From NCBI RefSeq assembly GCF_030146175.1, contig NZ_JASLCE010000155.1:1-11217 (forward strand): DNA of 11,217 bases. The letters are read 5' to 3'. The position numbers and the translations under genes are program-made. Below, in pieces: positions 7,251 to 11,217 of this stretch. The DNA is from Flavobacterium sp. (GTDB lineage Bacteria > Bacteroidota > Bacteroidia > Flavobacteriales > Flavobacteriaceae). The notes beneath the pieces were generated by a model. The model made no database searches, was not told where the DNA came from, and saw only the letters and a program-made list of their open reading frames with translations. Every line of letters starts with the position of its first letter. Position 1 is the stretch's first letter.

Positions 7251-7286
7251 AATGTATCTGTCTTAGTTGTAAAGCGTTATTAAACG

Positions 7287-7356
7287 ATAAAGAGCGCCGG
7301 AATACGTTTTATATGTTAGGCCAACTACATTTATGAGTTACATCATTCACCTATTT
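7287..7356 (-). promoter_or_regulatory. Decayed box A / box B / -7 module of the CsbD-like pseudogene
   Basis: On the minus strand, box A (7356-7338, AAATAGGTGAATGATGTAA) is well conserved. After 11 bp the box B position (7326-7316, AGTTGGCCTAA) matches poorly. Some 20-21 bp further on, CTCTTTA is a degraded -7 box. The distance from CTTTA to ATG (37 nt) and much of the leader sequence match the intact CsbD-like gene at 7611. The module appears to have been duplicated with its gene and to be eroding with it. Confidence 0.4.
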
Positions 7357-7373
7357 AATCGTAAACGAGTCTA

Positions 7374-7532
7374 TTATTTAAAGGCTTTGTCGCCCTTAAT
7401 GAGTCTAATCAATATAACGATTATTGCAATAATCAATAAAATATGGATTATCGGACTGGCACTATAGCCGAAAAAACCAACAGCCCAAAGTATCATCAAA
7501 ACTATCGCAAGTATATAGAGGAAATTGTTCAT
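7374..7532 (-). CDS. lmo0937-type (DUF5670-like) small membrane protein
   Basis: A 52-residue peptide that is almost all hydrophobic. The first membrane segment MNNFLYILAIVLMILWAVGF is followed by FGYSASPIIHIL, a second segment LLIIAIIVILI, and the basic tail RLIKGDKAFK. The pattern LLYxIAxxLxILWxxGFFGY...IHILLxIAxI is typical of the tiny two-helix lmo0937 family common in Bacteroidetes stress loci. It sits in the inner membrane; its molecular role is unknown. The start is ATG at 7532. It lies between the intact CsbD-like gene and the CsbD-like pseudogene, downstream of a terminator, so expression may need read-through or an undetected promoter. Confidence 0.85.
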   Translation of the reverse strand: MNNFLYILAIVLMILWAVGFFGYSASPIIHILLIIAIIVILIRLIKGDKAFK

Positions 7533-7565
7533 GATATTGTTTTTAAATGAATCGAACGTATAAAA

Positions 7566-7597
7566 AAAATCGCCAGGTATTTATTCCCAACGATTTT
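7566..7597 (-). terminator. Strand-specific intrinsic terminator after the CsbD-like gene
   Basis: On the minus strand, AAAATCGTTGGG (7597-7586) pairs with CCTGGCGATTTT (7577-7566) in a 12-bp stem including three G-U pairs, loop AATAAATA, with the T run reaching eight (to 7562). On the plus strand the wobbles become mismatches, so it should act only leftward. It begins 14 nt past the CsbD-like stop. Confidence 0.7.
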
Positions 7598-7610
7598 CCT
7601 TTTAAAGATT

Positions 7611-7820
7611 TTAAAGAGCACTAATTATTTGGGTTAATTCCTCTTTGGATTTACCTAATTTATTTTGTACTCTGCTTAGCATTTCGTCTTTTTTTCCTTC
7701 CTCGAAATGTAAATCAGCATCTGTTAATGATGGGAATTTAGCTTTAAGCTTTCCTTTTTGTACATACCAATTTGACTTTGTCGCATTTGGTGTCACAGGA
7801 TTTTTAACGGAATCTTTCAT
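7611..7820 (-). CDS. CsbD-like general stress protein (copy 1)
   Basis: 69 residues, highly charged and soluble. It shows the CsbD-like pattern: W18, a K-rich GKLKAKFPSLTDADLHFEEG (23-42), then KKDEMLSRVQNKLGKSKEEL (43-62). Bacillus CsbD is a stress-induced protein of unknown biochemical role; members are small helical proteins. The start ATG 7820 is preferred because the leader from the -7 box is the same length as in the paralogues (37-38 nt). It is a paralogue of the gene at 9116-9301 and of the pseudogene at 7031-7250. It has the clearest version of the shared upstream module and its own terminator, so it is probably monocistronic. Confidence 0.85.
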   Translation of the reverse strand: MKDSVKNPVTPNATKSNWYVQKGKLKAKFPSLTDADLHFEEGKKDEMLSRVQNKLGKSKEELTQIISAL

Positions 7821-7858
7821 TGTGAATTAGTTTTATTTGTAATGTTGTTATTACACTG

Positions 7859-7928
7859 TAAAGGTACTTCTGTCTGATACAGAAAGTATTACACAATTTA
7901 TATGATCCTTTATATCATTCACACATTT
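7859..7928 (-). promoter_or_regulatory. Box A / box B / -7 promoter module of CsbD-like copy 1
   Basis: On the minus strand: box A AAATGTGTGAATGATATAA (7928-7910), 11 bp, box B AATTGTGTAAT (7898-7888), 21 bp, -7 box TACCTTTA (7866-7859), then 38 nt to the ATG. Box B and the spacings are identical to those of the gene at 9116. The expected start site is near 7852, putting box B at about -41. Box A overlaps the stop codon of the upstream gene (7915-8145). Confidence 0.6.
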
Positions 7929-8145
7929 GATGTAACAGACGATCTTTTTCAGCAATAGACAATTGCTGTTTAATCGATTCTAAATATTGTTCGAAATCGA
8001 TTATGGCCATCTGATCCTCACCATAGGATAAAAACAATGGTGTTTCTCCTAAATGCTCATAGAGCTCCGGAAATTCCTTTTGGATGATTACCGTTATGGT
8101 AAAGATCTCACGCATAAGTTTCCGGGTGGTTTCAATATTATTCAT
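7915..8145 (-). CDS. Small conserved-looking hypothetical protein
   Basis: 76 residues, soluble, mostly helical in character, acidic. MNNIETTRKLMREIFTITVI is followed by EFPELYEHLGETPLFLS (23-39), then a likely second helix pair (DFEQYLESIKQQLSIAEKDRLLHQ). The ELYEHLGETP...FLSYG segment looks like a conserved motif, but I do not recognise a named family. Its ATG lies 8 bp inside the end of the cupin gene, indicating translational coupling; a role linked to that cupin is plausible. The stop codon falls within box A of the next promoter. There is no signal peptide or membrane segment. Confidence 0.75.
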   Translation of the reverse strand: MNNIETTRKLMREIFTITVIIQKEFPELYEHLGETPLFLSYGEDQMAIIDFEQYLESIKQQLSIAEKDRLLHQMCE

Positions 8146-8476
8146 AGCCGCTTTTTATTACTGTCAGAATCATTTTAAACCGTTCATTAGCTTTGATTAA
8201 ATTGGGCTTATGAGCCGGAATAATTATCGATTGTCCCGTTTCCAGTAAAAACGAAGTGCCGTCAATTATAATTTCTGCTTTCCCCTCGATAATCTGAGCG
8301 AATGTGTCAAATGGAGATGTTTTCTCTGTGAGTCCCTCTCCACTGTCAAATGAAACCACACTGATATTTCCGGTTGATTTTTTTAGAATTGTTTTGATCA
8401 CCACAGCATTCGGTACATATTCTATAATTTCAACCGTTATATAGACTTTTGCTTTTTCGATATCAGGAACGTTCAT
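8138..8476 (-). CDS. Small single-domain cupin protein
   Basis: 112 residues from ATG 8476. It has a short N-terminal lead-in, then a single cupin barrel: VPNAVVIKTILKKSTGNISV, DSGEGLTEKTSPFDTFAQII, EGKAEIIIDGTSFLLETGQS, IIIPAHKPNLIKA, ERFKMILTVIKS. The positions where related cupins carry metal-binding histidines (usually H in xEHTxPFD, and PHxxKA) are Lys52 and Asn92, so a bound metal is doubtful; I believe this is common in the Bacteroidetes subgroup. It could be a small-molecule or protein binding module. The frame stays open to 8530, but the extra residues are unlike cupin N-termini, so the shorter start was chosen. It overlaps the downstream hypothetical gene by 8 bp and follows the lipoprotein gene by 69 bp. 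Confidence 0.8.
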   Translation of the reverse strand: MNVPDIEKAKVYITVEIIEYVPNAVVIKTILKKSTGNISVVSFDSGEGLTEKTSPFDTFAQIIEGKAEIIIDGTSFLLETGQSIIIPAHKPNLIKANERFKMILTVIKSGYE

Positions 8477-8545
8477 GATTTTGATGTTATTAGTTATTCT
8501 TACCTGCAAACAGCTAAAAGGCAAATACAATTTTAGTATTTTACA

Positions 8546-9031
8546 TTACTTTTTACTGTTTACAGTCAGGTTTGTAAATGCCAAACCTATTTCATTCAGA
8601 TCATGGTTGAACTCATTTTTAAAAGTATTCCAGTCCGATTGCTCATCGTTATACGTGTTTATTCGCATTCTTAGTTCCAGATTTCGTTGCTCCAGATTAT
8701 CAATTTTTCTGGCATAACGGGTATCGTATTTTTTTCCGGGTTTTCTCATTTCTGCTTTTAATTCGGTAATACGTGTCTGGTTGGCATCAATTTTTGCTTC
8801 CGATTCGTTTTTAAACACGATCCATTCCTGCTGATGTTCTACTCGTAACGCTTCATCACGGATTCGTTGTTGTTCCGCATTATTTCGGTCTCGTGTAGCC
8901 TTCAAGTCTAGTTTTGACTGTTCTATTTTTCGTTGCGATGCTTCTTCTTTTTTAGAATAAGATTGACATGCTACGAGTAAGCTCCCTGCCAACATCATCA
9001 TGATTGCCAGAGAAAAAATTGCTTTCTTCAT
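8546..9031 (-). CDS. Coiled-coil lipoprotein, sll1863-type stress protein
   Basis: 161 residues. A lipoprotein signal peptide MKKAIFSLAIMMMLAGSLLV ends in the lipobox LVAC with acylated Cys22. The mature part is almost entirely charged helix with coiled-coil character: an Arg/Glu-rich stretch (30-65), EWIVFKNESEAKIDANQTRI, ELKAEMRKPGKKYDTRY, NLEQRNLELRMRINTYNDEQ, then WNTFKNEFNHDLNEIGLAF near the end. The repeated W..FK..F/E units and the FNHDL..IG.AF ending fit the family named after cyanobacterial sll1863 stress protein, as I recall it. It is predicted to be anchored in the cell envelope facing the periplasm. It lies 84 bp downstream of CsbD-like copy 2 with only a weak hairpin between, so it may be co-transcribed with it. 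Confidence 0.78.
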   Translation of the reverse strand: MKKAIFSLAIMMMLAGSLLVACQSYSKKEEASQRKIEQSKLDLKATRDRNNAEQQRIRDEALRVEHQQEWIVFKNESEAKIDANQTRITELKAEMRKPGKKYDTRYARKIDNLEQRNLELRMRINTYNDEQSDWNTFKNEFNHDLNEIGLAFTNLTVNSKK

Positions 9032-9050
9032 TTAATATAAGTTTAGGGAT

Positions 9051-9093
9051 TAAAAATCGGTAACTGTTATAAATACCGGGATTGGCTCAATCC
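9051..9093 (-). terminator. Weak hairpin cluster between CsbD-like copy 2 and the lipoprotein gene
   Basis: On the minus strand, a 6-bp hairpin GGATTG-AGC-CAATCC (9093-9079) is followed by CGGTA (9078-9074) pairing with TACCG (9062-9058) and a five-T run (9056-9052). It could be a partial terminator or attenuator that lowers lipoprotein expression relative to CsbD. The stems are short, so confidence is low. Confidence 0.3.
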
Positions 9094-9115
9094 TTACTGT
9101 TAGCAGTATTTAGCG

Positions 9116-9301
9116 TTATAATCTTGAAATAATTTTGTATAATTCTTCTTTTGTTTTACCGAGTTTGATTTGAAGTCTTTTATACATTTCTTCTTCTTTT
9201 CCGGGTTCAAACAGTAAGTCGTTGTCAGTTAGTACGGCGAATTTTTCTTTTAGCCTACTTTTTTGTTGTTTCCAGCTCACATTTACTTCTGAAGGGCACA
9301 T
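9116..9301 (-). CDS. CsbD-like general stress protein (copy 2)
   Basis: 61 residues from ATG 9301: MCPSEVNVSWKQQKSRLKEK, then FAVLTDNDLLFEPGKEEEMY and RLQIKLGKTKEELYKII. It follows the canonical CsbD pattern (W.Q.K..LKEKF..LTD.DL.FE.GKE.EM..RLQ..LGKTKEEL) more closely than copy 1. The frame extends upstream to 9376, but that would put the start inside the shared upstream module; ATG 9301 leaves a 37-nt leader matching the paralogues, so the short form is chosen. It is a soluble small helical protein; the family is stress-induced in other bacteria and its mechanism is unknown. Confidence 0.85.
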   Translation of the reverse strand: MCPSEVNVSWKQQKSRLKEKFAVLTDNDLLFEPGKEEEMYKRLQIKLGKTKEELYKIISRL

Positions 9302-9338
9302 TGTTATGGTTTTTAATTGTGAAAAAGATTTCACTATA

Positions 9339-9408
9339 CAAAGGTTAGTCAAATTGCCATATAACACATTACACAATTAAATCGCAGTATTATATGATTC
9401 ACATATTT
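9339..9408 (-). promoter_or_regulatory. Box A / box B / -7 promoter module of CsbD-like copy 2
   Basis: On the minus strand: box A AAATATGTGAATCATATAA (9408-9390), 11 bp, box B AATTGTGTAAT (9378-9368), 21 bp, -7 box AACCTTTG (9346-9339; preceded by T, so it can also be read TAACCTTTG), then 37 nt to the ATG. Box B is identical to that of copy 1 while the sequence between boxes differs, which argues for functional constraint rather than recent duplication. Box A here contains a short palindrome, ATATG-TGAAT-CATAT. Confidence 0.6.
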
Positions 9409-9455
9409 ACGGCCCTCAACTGTATTTTGTATTCTTAGGAAGACAATAAGGGCTC

Positions 9456-10010
9456 TTATTTTAGAGTAGAAAGCTTGTCAAGCTTAAACTTTATATCCTT
9501 AAGAATCTTAAACTGCTTTTCCTGAGTTTCAAAAAGTGTTTTGATTTGTTCTTCAAGTAGTAAATCCATTTTTTGATGCAAACTTCTGATTTGCATTTCG
9601 GTTTTAAGATTGATCAGATAATCATTTTCATTTCGCTTTCTGTCTTTTTCTTCCTGGCGATTCTGACTCATCATGATAATAGGAGCCTGTAAAGCTGCAA
9701 TACAAGAAAGTATAAGATTCATTAAGATAAAGGGATAGGGATCAAACTTGTATAAACCAATGGCAAAAATGTTAAAAACGATCCATATGAAGAGTAATAT
9801 TCCAAATAAAAGAATAAACTTCCAGCTTCCTCCAAATTGAGCCAATCGATCTGATAATTTTTGTTGATTGGTTAACATTTCTATCGGAGGATGCAAAAGA
9901 TTTTGAATAATAAGTTCTTCTGCTTTTATTGTGTCCTCAACAATTTTGTGTAGCTTATTGAGATGCTCTTTTTCATCTGATAATAATTTATCAATTTCTT
10001 TACTTTCCAT
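9456..10010 (-). CDS. DUF1003 domain inner-membrane protein
   Basis: 184 residues. An N-terminal cytoplasmic helix (1-45, with LLSDEKEHLNKLHKIVEDTI) leads into the DUF1003 core: KLSDRLAQFGGSWKFILLFG (51-70), first membrane segment about 63-85, KFDPYPFILMNLILSCIAAL (88-107) with second membrane segment about 93-115, then QAPIIMMSQNRQEEKDR (108-124) and YLINLKTEMQIRSLHQKMD. A C-terminal helical tail (150-184) is probably coiled coil. The motifs FGGSW, FDPYPFILMNL and QAPIIMMSQNRQ are diagnostic. The function of DUF1003 proteins is not established. It has its own box A/B promoter in the gap from the AraC gene upstream and starts a separate unit. Confidence 0.92.
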   Translation of the reverse strand: MESKEIDKLLSDEKEHLNKLHKIVEDTIKAEELIIQNLLHPPIEMLTNQQKLSDRLAQFGGSWKFILLFGILLFIWIVFNIFAIGLYKFDPYPFILMNLILSCIAALQAPIIMMSQNRQEEKDRKRNENDYLINLKTEMQIRSLHQKMDLLLEEQIKTLFETQEKQFKILKDIKFKLDKLSTLK

Positions 10011-10088
10011 AATATATCAGATTATGTAATAGCAAAATGGATAGATAATGATTTAAGGTACCATCTCAATTCAATTTGGAATTATAAT

Positions 10089-10158
10089 CAAAATTCGGAT
10101 ATTTTCAAAAACCGAGCATTATATAATCCATAAAATAAATTATATAATTCACATGTTT
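10089..10158 (-). promoter_or_regulatory. Box A / box B / -7 promoter module of the DUF1003 gene
   Basis: On the minus strand: box A AAACATGTGAATTATATAA (10158-10140), 11 bp, box B GATTATATAAT (10128-10118; 8 of 11 to the best form), 21 bp, -7 box GAATTTTG (10096-10089; one mismatch to TAnnTTTG). The leader would be about 72 nt, longer than in the CsbD-like genes. Box A contains the stop codon of the upstream AraC gene. The DUF1003 gene is unrelated to the CsbD-like genes, so the match is not a by-product of gene duplication. Confidence 0.55.
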
Positions 10159-10712
10159 TCAAGTCCTTTTCGGTTTTTTTTCTTTAAATTTTTAAAGAAA
10201 GAAGGGGTCAGCCCGGTAATTTTTTTAAACTGATTAGATAAGTGAGCCACACTACTATAGTTTAATTTGTATGATATTTCCGTAAGAGAAAGCTCATCAT
10301 AGAGCAATAGCTCTTTTACCTTTTCTATTTTATGAAGAATAATGTAATGCTCAATTGTAGTTCCTGTCGCTTCCGAAAAAAGATTCGCTAGATAAGTGTA
10401 ATCGTAATTTAGCTTTTCGCTAATGTAATCGGAGTTTTTTATTTTAGGAAATTCATCTTCATAATGAACCATCTCAATAATAACATTTTTTATTTTTTCA
10501 ATTAAAATTGCTTTCTTATCATCCATTAACTCCAGGCCTGATAAAAATAAAGCCTCTTTTAATCGATTATGTTGTTCGTCTGATAAAATTTCTTTGATTT
10601 CAACTTCTCCTAAATCTATAGCGCCATAATTAATCCCAAGTTTATTTAACTCGTCTTTTACCACCATCTTACAGCGTATACTGACCATATATTTTATATA
10701 AATCTTCATCAT
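10149..10712 (-). CDS. AraC-family transcriptional regulator (copy 2)
   Basis: 187 residues and a close paralogue of the 442-1008 product over the full length (well over half of positions identical by eye). The N-terminal part (1-76) has the same single-Cys ferredoxin-like pattern (RCKMVVKDELNKLG...LGEVEI...ALFLSGLEL). Next comes IEMVHY, then the AraC DNA-binding domain (about 88-176) with YTYLANLFSEATGTTIEHYI and LTEISYKLNYSSVAHLSNQF as its two helix-turn-helix units. Tandem ATG codons at 10712 and 10709 make the exact start uncertain by one residue. Its own upstream region shows no clear box A/B. It faces leftward at the right end of the stress gene block and is a candidate activator of the block (inference). 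Confidence 0.9.
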   Translation of the reverse strand: MMKIYIKYMVSIRCKMVVKDELNKLGINYGAIDLGEVEIKEILSDEQHNRLKEALFLSGLELMDDKKAILIEKIKNVIIEMVHYEDEFPKIKNSDYISEKLNYDYTYLANLFSEATGTTIEHYIILHKIEKVKELLLYDELSLTEISYKLNYSSVAHLSNQFKKITGLTPSFFKNLKKKNRKGLENM

Positions 10713-11119
10713 AATTAATCAAAGAAAATGTATACGCTATCTAAGAAATATTCTGTAGTAAGAATAATCTATTTAATTGTTATTAGCGATGATTAACTAT
10801 CTCAAATTTAGTGATTTAATGCATAGCTGCTTAAGAAATTAAGGAATAGTTAAGGGGTTTCTATGATTACGACGACTGAATTATGTTGGGCTTAGAGAAA
10901 TTGAGTAAGCAGTATTCTGAAAATACTTACAGAGCTTATTTGCAAGTATCTGTTTTAGACTTGTATTACGCTACTATTAATTCATACTCATTTGTAGATT
11001 GTATGCATCATTTTGATTTATATTACATATAACAAGTGCTTGAATAAGCAAGCTTTAAGGGTAAAGTCAAAAACAATAGAAAGGATATTTTAAATTATTC
11101 AATAGTAATAATTTATCAT

Positions 11120-11127
11120 TACCTTTG
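11120..11127 (+). promoter_or_regulatory. Candidate -7 box for a gene beyond the right edge
   Basis: TACCTTTG is a perfect TAnnTTTG match. No box A or box B lies at the module spacing upstream, and no clear -33 TTG is present. The transcription start would be near 11134, with the CGTTACC repeats inside the leader. Confidence 0.3.
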
Positions 11128-11184
11128 AACTGAGTTGTTTAAGTCAAAAATGTGACAACAACAACCTAATGATAACAGTAATTA

Positions 11185-11202
11185 CGTTACCAAATCGTTA
11201 CC
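11185..11202 (+). repeat. Direct repeat CGTTACC x2, 11-bp period
   Basis: CGTTACC occurs at 11185-11191 and 11196-11202, one helical turn apart, which is typical of tandem operator half-sites. The same heptamer is at the centre of the inverted repeat at 6804-6835. It could bind a response regulator of the LytTR type, whose sites contain a CGTTA-like core, but this is speculative. Confidence 0.35.
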
Positions 11203-11217
11203 ATTTTGTTTGAAAAT

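Larger units (their letters stand above)
10713..11217. other. Intergenic region without a convincing gene
   Basis: This 505-nt AT-rich stretch holds no recognisable gene. A 49-codon open frame (10883-11032, +) begins MLGLEKLSKQYSENTYRAYL, faintly like the N-terminal core-binding segment of tyrosine recombinases, but it then ends without further match and I do not call it. At the right end are a good -7 box and a pair of direct repeats (listed separately), suggesting a rightward gene starts beyond the window. Confidence 0.6.

Noticed and set aside
8477..8530. Upstream extension of the small cupin to 130 residues
   Set aside because: The added residues do not look like a cupin N-terminus; ATG 8476 gives a normal small cupin.
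9302..9376. Upstream extension of CsbD-like copy 2 to 86 residues
   Set aside because: The extra residues are unlike CsbD proteins and would cover the -7 box and box B; the start at 9301 gives the same leader length as the paralogues.
1..11217. CRISPR array, tRNA or rRNA gene, insertion sequence
   Set aside because: No regularly spaced repeats, cloverleaf-like sequence, transposase motifs or terminal inverted repeats were seen in either strand.

Overview
The window is AT-rich, with Bacteroidetes-type candidate promoters (-7 boxes resembling TAnnTTTG), few Shine-Dalgarno sequences and gene families typical of Flavobacteriia: a cupin-like JmjC protein, a DUF1003 protein, a CsbD-like protein, an lmo0937-type peptide and an sll1863-type lipoprotein. 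It most likely comes from the chromosome of a Flavobacterium-like bacterium. No transposase, integrase gene, CRISPR array, rRNA or tRNA was found.

Layout. Bases 1-380 (+) hold the decayed 3' part of a PAP2-type lipid phosphatase gene, readable only across two frameshifts and three stop codons. It is followed by an AraC-family regulator (442-1008, +). A tightly overlapping three-gene operon (1144-5184, +) encodes a GH130-type glycoside phosphorylase, a two-domain glycosyltransferase/toroid protein and a small exported protein; a hairpin terminator lies at 5421-5446. From 5474 rightwards every recognised gene is on the minus strand: a JmjC/cupin-like protein and an eRF1-domain-like protein (one operon), a CsbD-like pseudogene, a 52-residue membrane peptide, a CsbD-like gene, a small hypothetical protein overlapping a small cupin, a coiled-coil lipoprotein, a second CsbD-like gene, a DUF1003 membrane protein and a second AraC-family regulator closely related to the first. 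The last 500 bases hold no convincing gene.

How it fits together. The gene content reads as a general/envelope stress island bracketed by two paralogous AraC-type regulators. The most interesting signal is in the DNA between genes. The two intact CsbD-like genes, the CsbD-like pseudogene, the DUF1003 gene and the first AraC gene share an upstream module: a 19-bp box A (consensus near AAAYRTGTGAATNATATAA), exactly 11 bp, an 11-bp box B (best form AATTGTGTAAT), 20-21 bp, then a -7 box. Box B would sit near -41, the usual place for an activator touching RNA polymerase. A variant lies in the 3' end of the glycosyltransferase gene, ahead of the exported-protein gene. I infer an autoregulated stress regulon controlled by one or both AraC proteins; this is inference from sequence pattern only.

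Both cupin-fold proteins lack the histidines expected for metal binding, and the CsbD-like family has been duplicated to three copies here, one of them dead.
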